DNA of 64,000 bases from Ralstonia sp. 25mfcol4.1 (GTDB lineage: Bacteria; Pseudomonadota; Gammaproteobacteria; Burkholderiales; Burkholderiaceae): positions 372,001 through 436,000 of the forward strand of contig NZ_FNJO01000001.1 of NCBI RefSeq assembly GCF_900104095.1, given 5' to 3'. A program made the position numbers and the translations under genes. Under the pieces are notes generated by a model, which was not told where the DNA came from, searched no databases, and worked only from the letters and a program-made list of their open reading frames with translations. Positions 36,167-45,597 of the stretch are shown here, piece by piece; position 1 is the first letter of the stretch, and every line of letters begins with the position of its first letter.

Positions 36167-37078
36167 TTGACTGCCATCCTCCAGATGCGCAATGTGCGCA
36201 AACGCTACGGCGACCAGCTCGTCGTCGACAACCTCGACCTGGAAGTCCAGCCCGGCCAGTGCTTCGGACTGCTGGGCCCCAACGGCGCCGGCAAGACCAC
36301 CACGCTGCGCATGCTGCTGGGTCTGACCACGCCCGAATCGGGCACGCTGACGCTGTGTGGCGAACCCATCCCGCAGCGCGCCCCGCAGGCTCGCATGCGC
36401 GTGGGCGTGGTGCCGCAGTTCGACAATCTCGACCCCGACTTCTCGGTGATCGAGAACCTGCGCATCTTCGGCCGGTACTTCGGGCTGTCGTCGGCCCGGA
36501 TTGCCGAGCAGGTGCCCCGGCTGCTGGAATTCGCGCGGCTCGAGAACAAGGCCAATGCGCAGGTGCGCGACCTGTCCGGCGGGATGCGCCGACGCCTGAC
36601 CGTGGCGCGCGCGCTGATCAACGATCCCGACCTGCTCGTGATGGACGAGCCCACAACCGGCCTGGATCCGCAGGCGCGCCACCTGATCTGGGAGCGCCTC
36701 AAGTCGCTGCTTGCCGCGGGCAAGACAATTCTGCTGACCACGCACTTCATGGAAGAAGCCGAACGGCTCTGCAATCACCTGTGCGTGATCGATGCCGGGC
36801 GCAAGATCGCCGAGGGCAAGCCGCACGAGCTGATCGACCGCGAAATCGGCTGCGATGTGGTGGAGGTCTACGGCGACGAGCTCGAACCCCTGCGCGACAC
36901 GCTGACGCCGCTGGCCGACCGCTGCGAAATGCGCGGCGAGACGCTGTTCTGCTACGTGCGGCAGCCCGATCCGCTGCTGGCCGCGCTGCACGGCAAGGGC
37001 GGCGTACGTTACCTGCACCGGCCCGCCAACCTTGAGGACGTGTTCCTCAAGCTGACCGGCCGCGAGATGAGAGATTGA
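36167..37078 (+). CDS. NodI-like ABC transporter ATP-binding protein
   Basis: 303 aa from TTG 36167, which has AAGGAC 7 nt upstream and gives the start [17 protein letters not shown] 36137 (313 aa) is an alternative. Walker A is [10 protein letters not shown] (about 38-47), the signature [15 protein letters not shown] (about 138-152) and Walker [14 protein letters not shown] (about 158-170). The C-terminal [11 protein letters not shown] resembles NodI, the ATPase of the rhizobial Nod-factor exporter. There are no nod genes here, so this is the housekeeping ABC-2 (DrrA/NodI) type found across Burkholderiaceae. The permease follows after 7 nt. Confidence 0.85.
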   Translation: MTAILQMRNVRKRYGDQLVVDNLDLEVQPGQCFGLLGPNGAGKTTTLRMLLGLTTPESGTLTLCGEPIPQRAPQARMRVGVVPQFDNLDPDFSVIENLRIFGRYFGLSSARIAEQVPRLLEFARLENKANAQVRDLSGGMRRRLTVARALINDPDLLVMDEPTTGLDPQARHLIWERLKSLLAAGKTILLTTHFMEEAERLCNHLCVIDAGRKIAEGKPHELIDREIGCDVVEVYGDELEPLRDTLTPLADRCEMRGETLFCYVRQPDPLLAALHGKGGVRYLHRPANLEDVFLKLTGREMRD

Positions 37079-37085
37079 GACACGG

Positions 37086-37949
37086 ATGACCGAGATGAGC
37101 GAACAGGATCCACGCAATCCCGACATCGCAATTTCGCCAGGATCTGCGGCGTCGACAGCCCCCCAGCACTATCCCCAGCCCCTGCTGCCGCGCAACGAGC
37201 GCAACTGGATGATGGTCTGGTATCGCAACTACATGGTCTGGAAGAAGCTCGCCATCCCGTCGATGATCGGCAACCTCGCCGATCCGATGATCTACCTGTT
37301 CGGCCTGGGCCTTGGCCTGGGCCTGCTGGTGGGCCAGGTGCATGGTGTGTCGTACATCGCCTTCCTGGCGGCCGGCACCACGGCGTCCAGCGTGATGATG
37401 TCGGCCAGCTTCGAGTCGATGTATTCGGCCTTCTCGCGCATGCACGTGCAACGCACGTGGGAAGCCATCATGCATGCGCCGCTCACGCTCGGCGACGTGG
37501 TGCTCGGAGAAGTGCTCTGGGCCGCCAGCAAGGCCGTGCTGTCGGGCGCGGCGATCATGATCGTGGCTGGCCTGCTGGGCTATGCGCAGTTCCCGGGCGC
37601 ACTGGCCGCACTGCCGGTGATCGTGCTGGCCGGCATCGCGTTTGCAAGCCTGGCGATGATTATCACGGCGCTGGCCCCAAGCTACGATTTCTTCATGTTC
37701 TACCAGACGCTGGTGATGACGCCGATGCTGCTGCTGTCGGGCGTGTTCTTCCCGCTGGAACAGTTGCCCGAGGGTGCGCAGAAAGCGACGATGGTCCTGC
37801 CGCTGGCGCACGCGGTGGCGCTGATTCGTCCGTTGATGCTGGGAAGGCCGGTGGAGAACGCCGCGGTGCATCTGGCCGTGCTGGCAGCCTATGCGGTGGT
37901 GGCGCTGGTGGTGGCCCTGGTACTGCTGCGCAGGCGACTGCTGCGCTGA
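37086..37949 (+). CDS. NodJ-like ABC-2 permease
   Basis: 287-aa permease with about six transmembrane segments, partner of the preceding ATPase. After a polar N-terminus of about 45 residues come MIYLFGLGLGLGLLVG, the conserved MMSASFESMYSAFSRM cytoplasmic loop and LLLSGVFFPLEQLPEG, all typical of NodJ/DrrB permeases. The pair probably exports a hydrophobic or glycolipid-type compound, but the substrate is unknown. It converges on metZ across 57 nt that hold a hairpin. Confidence 0.85.
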   Translation: MTEMSEQDPRNPDIAISPGSAASTAPQHYPQPLLPRNERNWMMVWYRNYMVWKKLAIPSMIGNLADPMIYLFGLGLGLGLLVGQVHGVSYIAFLAAGTTASSVMMSASFESMYSAFSRMHVQRTWEAIMHAPLTLGDVVLGEVLWAASKAVLSGAAIMIVAGLLGYAQFPGALAALPVIVLAGIAFASLAMIITALAPSYDFFMFYQTLVMTPMLLLSGVFFPLEQLPEGAQKATMVLPLAHAVALIRPLMLGRPVENAAVHLAVLAAYAVVALVVALVLLRRRLLR

Positions 37950-37968
37950 GGCGATACCGAGGCAGAGG

Positions 37969-37993
37969 CCCTCTCCCGCCGACCGGGAGAGGG
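37969..37993 (-). repeat. Hairpin-family copy B (between nodJ-like gene and metZ)
   Basis: Perfect 10-bp arms CCCTCTCCCG and CGGGAGAGGG around a 5-nt loop, 13 nt past the metZ stop and 19 nt past the convergent permease stop. It shares CCTCTCCCG with the other copies. No T-run on either side. Confidence 0.7.
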
Positions 37994-38006
37994 AACACGG
38001 ATTTCG

Positions 38007-39215
38007 TTACTGACCCAGACCGCGCAGCAGATCGGCCTTCAGGTCATCCACCGATTCCAGCCCCACGGCCAGGCGGATCAGGCCTTCGCTGATGCCGGCG
38101 ACGGCCTTCGCCTCCGGCGCCACGCGGCCGTGTGTGGTGGTGTACGGATGCGTGATCGTCGTGCGGGTGTCACCCAGGTTGCCCGTGATCGAGCACAGTT
38201 TCGTGCTGTCGATCACACGCCAGGCGTTGGCACGCATCTGCTCGGGCGTGGCGCCCTTCAACTCGAATGACACGATCGCCCCGCCACCGCTTTGCTGGCG
38301 CTTCGCGACCTCGTACTGGGGGTGCGAAGTCAGCGCCGGATGGAACACGCGGTTGACGGCCGGATGCGATTCCAGGAGTTGGGCCAGCGCCAGCGCGCTC
38401 TGCGAATGGCGCTCCATGCGGATGGCCAGCGTCTCCATGCCCTTGAGCATCACCCAGGCGTTGAACGCCGACAGCGTCGGGCCCGCCGTGCGCACGAACG
38501 GGAAGACCTTGCCCATGATGAAGTCGTGCCTGCCCAGCACGGCGCCACCGAGGACACGGCCCTGGCCGTCGATGTGCTTGGTGGCCGAATGCACCACCAC
38601 GTCGGCGCCGAAACGGATCGGCTGCTGCAGCGCCGGCGAGCAGAAGCAGTTGTCCACCACGAACAGCGCGCCCGCGTTGTGCGCGATCTCGCCCACGGCC
38701 GCGATGTCAGACACCTCGGTCAGCGGATTCGACGGCGTTTCCAGGAAAAACAGCTTCGTATTGGGCTTTACAGCCGCACGCCAGGCGCCCAGGTCAGTAC
38801 CGTCGACGTAGGTCGTCTCGACGCCAAACCTGGCCAGGACCGAGTTGAACAGCGTCATGGTCGACCCGAAGATCGAGCGCGAGCTGACCAGGTGATCGCC
38901 GGACTGCAGCGTGGACAGCGCCACCGACAGGATCGCGCTCATGCCCGACGCCGTGGCCATGCAGGCCTCGGCACCTTCCAGCGCCGCCAGGCGGGACTGG
39001 AACATCGACACGGTCGGATTGGTGAAGCGCGAATACGTGTAGCCCTCTTCCGAGTTGGCAAAGCGTTCGGCAGCCTCGGCGGCGCTGTTGAAGCAGAAGC
39101 TCGAGGTCAGGTACATCGCCTCGGAGTGCTCCATGAACTCGCCGGTGCGCAGTGTGCCTGCGCGCACGCCAAGGGTGTCAATGCCGTACAACTCGGGTTG
39201 GAACGGTTCGCTCAT
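38007..39215 (-). CDS. metZ: O-succinylhomoserine sulfhydrylase
   Basis: PLP enzyme that makes homocysteine from O-succinylhomoserine and sulfide in methionine synthesis. The protein is 402 aa. The PLP lysine is Lys213 in SATKHIDGQGR, and MATASGMSAI (about 86-95) binds the cofactor phosphate. The Cys/Met metabolism fold also includes MetB and MetY; the HIDGQGRVLGG block and location after purF are typical for MetZ. It begins 32 nt after purF, so it is probably the last gene of the cvpA-purF-metZ unit. Confidence 0.92.
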   Translation of the reverse strand: MSEPFQPELYGIDTLGVRAGTLRTGEFMEHSEAMYLTSSFCFNSAAEAAERFANSEEGYTYSRFTNPTVSMFQSRLAALEGAEACMATASGMSAILSVALSTLQSGDHLVSSRSIFGSTMTLFNSVLARFGVETTYVDGTDLGAWRAAVKPNTKLFFLETPSNPLTEVSDIAAVGEIAHNAGALFVVDNCFCSPALQQPIRFGADVVVHSATKHIDGQGRVLGGAVLGRHDFIMGKVFPFVRTAGPTLSAFNAWVMLKGMETLAIRMERHSQSALALAQLLESHPAVNRVFHPALTSHPQYEVAKRQQSGGGAIVSFELKGATPEQMRANAWRVIDSTKLCSITGNLGDTRTTITHPYTTTHGRVAPEAKAVAGISEGLIRLAVGLESVDDLKADLLRGLGQ

Positions 39216-39247
39216 GCTGCTGTACTGCCCAATGTGATGGATTGTCG

Positions 39248-40780
39248 TTATTCGTTGCCGCCCGATCGTTGCAGGTGCAGCTGCGAACGTTCAGTTTCAC
39301 CACCGTTGCTGCCTTCGCGGTCGGCCTGGCTGCGCGCCGTTTCCAGGCGGTCCAGGTAGGCCTCGTCGATATCGCCGGTGATGTACTTGCCGTCGAAGCA
39401 CGACGCATCGAAGTCACGCAGGTTCGGGTTGATGTCGCGCACGGCCTGCTTCATCGATTCCACGTCCTGGTACACGAGCTGGTCGGCGCCGATCATGCGC
39501 GCCACTTCCTCGTCGGTGCGGCCGTGCGCCACCAGTTCGGCGCGCGTCGGCATGTCGATGCCGTACACGTTCGGGAACTTCACGGGCGGCGCGGCCGAGG
39601 CGAAGATCACCTTCTTGGCGCCGGCGTCGCGAGCCATCTGCACGATTTCGAACGACGTCGTGCCGCGCACGATCGAGTCGTCGACGATCAGCACGTTCTT
39701 GTCCTTGAACTCCACGCCCATGGCGTTGAGCTTCTGGCGTACCGACTTCTTGCGCACTGCCTGGCCCGGCATGATGAACGTGCGGCCCACATAGCGGTTC
39801 TTGAAGAAGCCCTCGCGGTACGGCACGCCGAGCGCGTTGGCTACCTGCATGGCGGCCGGGCGGCTCGAATCGGGAATCGGCATGACCACGTCGATCTCGC
39901 CGGCCGGCACTTCGCGGCGGATCTTCTCGGCCAGGTAGTCACCCATGCGCAGGCGGGCGTCGTAGACCGGCACGCCGTCGATGCACGAGTCCGGACGGGC
40001 GAGGTACACGAATTCGAAAATGCAGGGCGTCAGTTGCGGATTGTCAGCGCACTGCTTGCTGTGGAACTTGCCGTCCAGGTCGATGAAGATCGCTTCGCCC
40101 GGCGCCACGTCGCGCTCCATGGTGTAGCCCATGCCTTCGAGCGCCACCGACTCCGACGCAATCAGGTATTCCTTGCCGGTCGGCGTATCGACGCTGCCGA
40201 TGCACAGCGGGCGGATGCCGAACGGATCGCGCACGGCCAGCAGGCCATAGCCCGAGATCTGCGCAGTGATGGCGTAGGCGCCCTTCACGCGGCGATGCAT
40301 GCCGCTGACCGCCGTGAAGATGGTTTCCGGCACCAGCGACTTGCCATTGCTGGCGCGCTGCAGTTCGTCGGCCAGCACGTTCAGCAGCACTTCGGAATCC
40401 GAATGCGTGTTGATGTGGCGACGGTCGCGGCGGAACATCTCCTCGCGCAGCTGCTCCGAGTTGGTCAGGTTGCCGTTGTGGGCCAGGATGATGCCGTACG
40501 GCGCGTTCACGTAGAACGGCTGGGCTTCTTCCTCGCTCGACGCGGAGCCGGCGGTCGGGTAACGCACCTGGCCGATACCGGACGTGCCCGGCAGGCCGCG
40601 CATGTTGCGCGTGCGGAACACGTCGCGCACCAGGCCGTTGGCCTTGTGCATGTGGAAGGTGCTGCCATTGGCCGTGGCGATGCCGGCTGCATCCTGTCCG
40701 CGGTGTTGCAACAGCAGCAGGCTGTCATAAATGAGTTGGTTGACAGGGCTGGTGGAAACCACGCCGACGATACCGCACAT
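39248..40780 (-). CDS. purF: Amidophosphoribosyltransferase
   Basis: First committed step of purine synthesis (PRPP plus glutamine). The product is 510 aa. Cys2 after the initiator Met is the glutaminase nucleophile, with no propeptide. The N-terminal glutamine amidotransferase domain (1-240) has LLLQHRGQDAAGI and LAHNGNLTN. The C-terminal phosphoribosyltransferase domain holds VLIVDDSIVRGTTS (PRPP loop). The gene order cvpA-purF is conserved from E. coli onward. Confidence 0.97.
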   Translation of the reverse strand: MCGIVGVVSTSPVNQLIYDSLLLLQHRGQDAAGIATANGSTFHMHKANGLVRDVFRTRNMRGLPGTSGIGQVRYPTAGSASSEEEAQPFYVNAPYGIILAHNGNLTNSEQLREEMFRRDRRHINTHSDSEVLLNVLADELQRASNGKSLVPETIFTAVSGMHRRVKGAYAITAQISGYGLLAVRDPFGIRPLCIGSVDTPTGKEYLIASESVALEGMGYTMERDVAPGEAIFIDLDGKFHSKQCADNPQLTPCIFEFVYLARPDSCIDGVPVYDARLRMGDYLAEKIRREVPAGEIDVVMPIPDSSRPAAMQVANALGVPYREGFFKNRYVGRTFIMPGQAVRKKSVRQKLNAMGVEFKDKNVLIVDDSIVRGTTSFEIVQMARDAGAKKVIFASAAPPVKFPNVYGIDMPTRAELVAHGRTDEEVARMIGADQLVYQDVESMKQAVRDINPNLRDFDASCFDGKYITGDIDEAYLDRLETARSQADREGSNGGETERSQLHLQRSGGNE

Positions 40781-40896
40781 GCCGAACTCCCAGGAAAGGC
40801 AAATTGATTCAGGGGCGCCATTCCGTCATGTACGCGACGGAACTGCGTTGATACTGCGCCGCGAGCGCCCAGGGTTCAAGCACTCGCGTCTTTGTT

Positions 40897-41394
40897 TCAG
40901 GTCTTTACGTACCTGGCCAGGTCGGGTGGCAGCCATTGGCGCAGCTCACCCATCGCCTGGATCACATACGGGCGCGACACCGCGTCGCGCCAGAACGGCT
41001 CCTCGGGCAGTTTCGTGAGCCCCGCCAGCACGACGATCAGCATCACGATCAGCACGCCCCGCGCCAGGCCGAACACCAGGCCCAGGCCACGATCCGCCGG
41101 CTTCAGGCCGGTCGTTTCCAGCAACTGGCCCAGGATCGCCCCGGCCAGCGCCGACACGATCCACGTGCCGAAGAACACGGTCAGGAAGCCCAGCGCACTG
41201 CGCGTCAGTTCGCCGCCCGGCAGCGATTCCGGCATCCACTTTGCGGCCACGCCGCCAAAGTGATATGCCAGCACGAACGCCACGACCCAGCCCACCAGTG
41301 CCAGCATCTCTCGCACCAGGCCGCGCAGCACGCCAATCAGTGCGGACGCCACCAGAATGAAGGCCACGCCATAGTCAAAAAAGGTAAAAGCCAT
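40897..41394 (-). CDS. cvpA: CvpA family membrane protein
   Basis: 165-aa inner-membrane protein, needed for colicin V production in E. coli and linked to envelope homeostasis. Four hydrophobic segments are visible: about 8-25, 30-48, 66-90 and 108-128. FDYGVAFILVASALIGVLRGLVREML is a typical CvpA N-terminus. It lies between the SPOR gene (94 nt) and purF (116 nt). Confidence 0.93.
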   Translation of the reverse strand: MAFTFFDYGVAFILVASALIGVLRGLVREMLALVGWVVAFVLAYHFGGVAAKWMPESLPGGELTRSALGFLTVFFGTWIVSALAGAILGQLLETTGLKPADRGLGLVFGLARGVLIVMLIVVLAGLTKLPEEPFWRDAVSRPYVIQAMGELRQWLPPDLARYVKT

Positions 41395-41488
41395 GCGTGC
41401 GATGCGGGTTCCTGTCAGATGGGGGCAAACTGCCGCCCTGCAATCGGTACGTAACGGGACGTTATCGGCTACGTCGCTGCCCGGGAGG

Positions 41489-42232
41489 TTACTGCTCCAC
41501 CACCTTCGAGGTCAGGCCGATCGACCGCACCTTCTTGTCGGCCGCATCGGCCGCATCGCGGCTGGCGAACGGACCGGCGCGCAGCAGGATGCGGTCGCCA
41601 TCGGCCAGCGTCTTCTTTTCCACGAACGCCGGCACCTTGCTCTCCTTGAGCTTGGCCAGCCAGTTCTTCGCGCGCTCTTCCGACGAAAACGCGCCGATCA
41701 GGATCAGGTACTTGGTATTGGCGGCGGCAGGCTTGTCCGCCGGCTTGGCCTCGGCGGGCTTCGCGTCGGCCACTTTCGTCTCGACCTTCGCTTCAGCCTT
41801 GACCTCGCCCCTGGGCTTGTCAGCGGGCGGCGCGGTGACGATCTCCTCGCCTGCATCGAGCGCGGCGTCGTTGCGGCCGGCGTTGGCCGACGGCGGCAGC
41901 GCCTGGGCCTTGCGCGCCTCGACCTTGGGCTTCTGCGCGCCCTGGCCGTTGGCCACGCTGACGGCCACGTCGTCCGACACGGGGCGCGGCTTGTGCTCGA
42001 AGACGATCGGCAACACGATGACGGCCGCCGCAAGCAGCACCACGGCGCCGATCAGGCGGCGACGTGCACGTTGTTTCTGGGGGAAGTCGGGATCGAGGGT
42101 ATCGTCCGCGTATTCGTCGGCCGTGCGGCGCGACGCGCCGATGCCGGCGCCGGTTTCCGCACGCGTGCGGCGACCGCGTTCGGGTGCCGGGTCAGTGCCC
42201 TTGCGGGACGAGAACAGCGAAAGCAGGCCCAT
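41489..42232 (-). CDS. SPOR-domain cell division protein (DedD-like)
   Basis: 247-aa membrane-anchored protein. The cytoplasmic N-terminus is basic, followed by one transmembrane helix (about 59-78, LIGAVVLLAAAVIVLPIVF). A Lys/Ala/Pro-rich linker (about 90-165) comes next, and a C-terminal SPOR domain (about 170-247, YLILIGAFSSEERAKNWLAKL). SPOR domains bind denuded peptidoglycan at the septum. The position between folC and cvpA matches dedD in E. coli. Confidence 0.9.
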   Translation of the reverse strand: MGLLSLFSSRKGTDPAPERGRRTRAETGAGIGASRRTADEYADDTLDPDFPQKQRARRRLIGAVVLLAAAVIVLPIVFEHKPRPVSDDVAVSVANGQGAQKPKVEARKAQALPPSANAGRNDAALDAGEEIVTAPPADKPRGEVKAEAKVETKVADAKPAEAKPADKPAAANTKYLILIGAFSSEERAKNWLAKLKESKVPAFVEKKTLADGDRILLRAGPFASRDAADAADKKVRSIGLTSKVVEQ

Positions 42233-42305
42233 AAATGCCCAAAGAGTGGTGTTCGGTGTGATGTCGTTCCGGCCCGGGAGTTCAGCCAGAAATGCAGCCT
42301 GGCAT

Positions 42306-43616
42306 TCAGTTGGCCTGCGTGGCGCGATATGCCATCACGCCCGCCACGGTATAGAACGATCCGAAGACCAGGATTCTATCATTCTCGGTTGCACGCTCGA
42401 CAGCATCGCGATACGCCAGTTCCGGACTTGAGAAGCACGCCGCCGTGTTATCCGGCCCTTCCCGGAAGCCCGTGGCGTCCAGTGCCTCGCGCAGGTCACT
42501 GGCCGTGGCGGCGCGCTCCGTGGGCAGGTCGCACAGGCACCAGTGATCGACCTTGTCGGCCACGTGGCGCAGCACGCCGGCGATGTCCTTGTCCGCCATG
42601 GCGCCGAACACCGCATAGGTGTAGCGGAAAAACCCCATGTTCTCCATGTTCTGGCCCAGCGTGGCTGCGGCATGGGGATTGTGCGCCACATCGAGGATCA
42701 CGGCCGGACGCCCCGGCATCACCTGGAACCGCCCGGGCAGTTCCACGAACGCCAGCCCGTTGCGCACTTCCTGCGCACTGACCGGCAGGCGCGGGCGCAT
42801 GGCCTGCAACGCAGCCAGCGCCGCCGACGCATTTAGCAGCTGGTTGGCACCACGCAGCGCCGGGTAGCCCAGGCCATTGAGCTTGCGGTCGCGGCCGGTC
42901 CAGTCCCACTGCTGGCGCTCCTGGCCCGGCGCGGCCTGGTGGCGGAAATCTCGGCCCACCAGCCACAGATCGGCGCCGATGGCCTCGGCATGGTCGATGA
43001 CCGACTGCGGCGGCATCGGGTCACCGCAGATGGCCGGCACGTTGGGGCGGAAGATACCGGCCTTCTCGTAGCCGATCTTCTCGCGCGTATCGCCCAGGTA
43101 CTGTGTGTGGTCGATATCGACACTGGTGATGACCGCGCAGTCCGTGTCGATCACATTGACGGCGTCGAGCCGGCCACCCAGGCCCACTTCGAGGATGATC
43201 GCATCCAGCCCGGCCGAGGCAAACATATGGATGATGGCCAGCGTCGTGAATTCGAAATACGTCAGGCTGATCGGATCCGCAAAACTCGTGCGGGCACGCT
43301 CCACGGCCTCGAAGTGCGGCAGCAGCTGCGCGTCGGTGGCTTGCTCGCCGTTCAGGCGGGCGCGCTCGTTGAACCGGATCAGGTGCGGCGACGTATGCAG
43401 CCCCACCTTGTAGCCGGCCTCCAGCAGGATGCATTCGAGCATCGCGCAGGTCGACCCCTTGCCGTTGGTGCCGCCGACGGTGAACACCGCGGCGTCGATG
43501 CGCAGCCCCAGTGCTTCCTTGACGCGCGTGATACGCGTCAAACCCATGTCGATGCCCACGGGATGGGCGGTTTCCAGGTGTTGGAGCCAGTCGGGGAGTG
43601 TGTGGAAGATGGGCAT
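42306..43616 (-). CDS. folC: Bifunctional folylpolyglutamate synthase / dihydrofolate synthase
   Basis: Adds glutamate to dihydropteroate and folates. The protein is 436 aa. The ATP-binding P-loop is FTVGGTNGKGSTCAML (about 45-60). THTSPH-like LHTSPHLIRFNER (about 73-85) and a C-terminal domain with DVAHNPHAA are standard. It lies after accD, separated by a terminator, and before the SPOR gene, the same order as in E. coli. Confidence 0.94.
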   Translation of the reverse strand: MPIFHTLPDWLQHLETAHPVGIDMGLTRITRVKEALGLRIDAAVFTVGGTNGKGSTCAMLECILLEAGYKVGLHTSPHLIRFNERARLNGEQATDAQLLPHFEAVERARTSFADPISLTYFEFTTLAIIHMFASAGLDAIILEVGLGGRLDAVNVIDTDCAVITSVDIDHTQYLGDTREKIGYEKAGIFRPNVPAICGDPMPPQSVIDHAEAIGADLWLVGRDFRHQAAPGQERQQWDWTGRDRKLNGLGYPALRGANQLLNASAALAALQAMRPRLPVSAQEVRNGLAFVELPGRFQVMPGRPAVILDVAHNPHAAATLGQNMENMGFFRYTYAVFGAMADKDIAGVLRHVADKVDHWCLCDLPTERAATASDLREALDATGFREGPDNTAACFSSPELAYRDAVERATENDRILVFGSFYTVAGVMAYRATQAN

Positions 43617-43634
43617 GCTGAGTTACGACACGAC

Positions 43635-43671
43635 TAAAAACAAAATGGCGCGGGTGGGTACCCGCGCCATT
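43635..43671 (-). terminator. Intrinsic terminator between accD and folC
   Basis: On the minus strand AATGGCGCGGGT, loop ACCC, ACCCGCGCCATT form a perfect 12-bp stem, followed by TTGTTTTT. It lies 23 nt past the accD stop and 18 nt before folC. It therefore works as a terminator or attenuator inside the accD-folC order. Confidence 0.85.
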
Positions 43672-43694
43672 GTCCTGCAAATCACGCTACCGCG

Positions 43695-44567
43695 TCAGGC
43701 CACTGCATCGGCCGGCTGCTTTTGCAGCAGCGCCAGCAGCTGGGCAATTTCCGCACGCAGGCGGCGACGGTCGACGATCATGTCAATGGCGCCCTTCTGC
43801 AGCAGGAATTCGGCGCGCTGGAAGCCTTCCGGCAGCTTCTCGCGCACCGTCTGCTCGATCACGCGCGGGCCGGCAAATCCGATCAGCGCCTTGGGCTCGG
43901 CGATCACCACATCGCCCAGGAACGCGAACGATGCCGACACGCCGCCCATGGTCGGGTCGGTCAGCACGCTGATGAACGGCAGTTTGGCATTCGACAGCTG
44001 GTTCAGCATGGCCGTGGTCTTGGCCATCTGCATCAGCGACAGCAGGCTTTCCTGCATGCGCGCGCCGCCCGTGGCGGTCACGCAGATGAACGGCACCTTC
44101 TGCTCCAGCGCGGCCTGCGCGCCGCGAGCGAAACGCTCGCCCACCACCGAGCCCATCGAACCGCCCATGAACTCGAACTCGAAGCAGGCCACGACCACCG
44201 GAATGGTGTGGATTGCACCGCCGACGACCACCATCGCGTCGGTTTCGCCGGTGTCATCCATGGCGGCCTTGATGCGGTCCGGGTACTTTTTCGTGTCCTT
44301 GAACTTCAGCGCGTCCACCGGCACGATTTCCTGGCCGATCTCGAAGCGGCCTTCCGCGTCCAGCAGCTTGTCCAGGCGCTCGCGCGATCGGATGCGCATG
44401 TGGTGGTCGCACTTCGGGCAGACGTGCAGATTGGCTTCCACGTCGGTACGGTACAGCGTCGACTCGCACGACGGGCACTTGACCCACAACCCTTCCGGAA
44501 TGCCCTTGCGGGTGGAGGGGTCGGTCTGTTGAATCTTGGGAGGCAGGAGTTTATCCAACCAGCTCAT
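43695..44567 (-). CDS. accD: Acetyl-CoA carboxylase, carboxyltransferase beta subunit
   Basis: Forms malonyl-CoA with AccA. The protein is 290 aa from ATG 44567, which has AAGGAG nine bases upstream; the 15-codon extension is rejected. The zinc ribbon is Cys31, Cys34, Cys50 and Cys53. The carboxyltransferase core includes [12 protein letters not shown] and [11 protein letters not shown]. It lies between trpA and folC, an arrangement typical of this family. Confidence 0.96.
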   Translation of the reverse strand: MSWLDKLLPPKIQQTDPSTRKGIPEGLWVKCPSCESTLYRTDVEANLHVCPKCDHHMRIRSRERLDKLLDAEGRFEIGQEIVPVDALKFKDTKKYPDRIKAAMDDTGETDAMVVVGGAIHTIPVVVACFEFEFMGGSMGSVVGERFARGAQAALEQKVPFICVTATGGARMQESLLSLMQMAKTTAMLNQLSNAKLPFISVLTDPTMGGVSASFAFLGDVVIAEPKALIGFAGPRVIEQTVREKLPEGFQRAEFLLQKGAIDMIVDRRRLRAEIAQLLALLQKQPADAVA

Positions 44568-44654
44568 GAAAGCTCCTTTCGGATAACTGCCGCCCGCGCA
44601 TCGACGCCCCATTTTCGGGGGGCGGACACAGGGACGGCAGGGAATCAGGCCGCG

Positions 44655-44660
44655 AATTTA
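44655..44660 (-). promoter_or_regulatory. Candidate -10 of an accD promoter
   Basis: TAAATT on the minus strand, 88 nt before accD, in the 215-nt trpA-accD gap. The -35 is weak, so support is low. The gap also holds a CGCCCC / GGGGCG hairpin near 44605-44623. Confidence 0.25.
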
Positions 44661-44782
44661 CCACGCCCGGCACGTCTCGCCTAAGCAAAACGCGCCAATT
44701 GTGCCGCTTAAGTCTCAAACGGCAGCAATCGGCGACGTTTTTGCGGCGCTTATCGGGCAATCGTCACGCTTTGGACACGTTT

Positions 44783-45580
44783 TCAGGCGTCCAGTGCCTG
44801 GCGGATGTCGGCGATAAACGCGCGCAGGGCATCCACCGCCTTGTCACGCGGCGCATCTTCGAGCAGTTGCACCAGGCGGCTGCCGATCACCACGGCGTCC
44901 GCCACGCTGCCGATCGCACGCGCCGTTTGCGCATCGCGGATGCCGAAGCCCACGCCCACCGGCAGGTTGGCGTGCTGTCTGATCAGCGGCAGGCGCGCGG
45001 CCACGCTATCGAGGTCCAACGTGGCCGAACCGGTGACGCCCTTGAGCGACACGTAGTAAAGATAGCCGCTGGCGACCCTCGCCACGGCGGCAATGCGGTC
45101 GTCAGTGGACGTCGGCGCCAGCAGGAAGATCGGATCCATCTGGTTGGCGCGCATCAGGCCGGCAAACGACTCGCACTCCTCGGGCGGGTAATCCACCACG
45201 AGCACGCCATCCACGCCTGCCGCCGAGGCGGCCTTGGCGAACGTTTCCTCGCCCATGCGCTCGATCGGGTTCGCATAGCCCATCAGCACCACGGGGGTGG
45301 TGTCGTTGGTCTGGCGGAATTCCTTGACCCAAGCCAGCACCTGCGTCAGCGAGACGCCTTGCGCCAGCGCACGCTCGGAGGCGCGCTGGATGACCGGACC
45401 ATCGGCCATCGGGTCGGAAAACGGCACGCCGAGCTCGATCACGTCGGCGCCGCCTTCCACCAGCGCGTGCATCAGCGGCACGGTCAGCGCGGGCGCGGGG
45501 TCGCCGGCCGTGATGAACGGAATCAGGCCCTTCTTCTGCTGCGCGGCCAGTGCCGCGAAAGTCTTCTGGATACGGGACAT
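44783..45580 (-). CDS. trpA: Tryptophan synthase alpha chain
   Basis: Splits indole-3-glycerol phosphate into indole for TrpB. The product is 265 aa from ATG 45580 (MSRIQKTF), the usual start; ATG 45592 adds four residues. The catalytic acids are Glu49 ([11 protein letters not shown]) and Asp60 (MADGPVIQ). The same frame stays open upstream over the methylase gene without meaning. It follows the methylase gene by 17 nt. Confidence 0.95.
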   Translation of the reverse strand: MSRIQKTFAALAAQQKKGLIPFITAGDPAPALTVPLMHALVEGGADVIELGVPFSDPMADGPVIQRASERALAQGVSLTQVLAWVKEFRQTNDTTPVVLMGYANPIERMGEETFAKAASAAGVDGVLVVDYPPEECESFAGLMRANQMDPIFLLAPTSTDDRIAAVARVASGYLYYVSLKGVTGSATLDLDSVAARLPLIRQHANLPVGVGFGIRDAQTARAIGSVADAVVIGSRLVQLLEDAPRDKAVDALRAFIADIRQALDA

Positions 45581-45597
45581 GTCGTTGGCCATCGGAA

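Noticed and set aside
36167..37949. Nodulation locus suggested by NodI/NodJ similarity
   Set aside because: No nodABC, nodD or nod boxes; neighbours are housekeeping genes.
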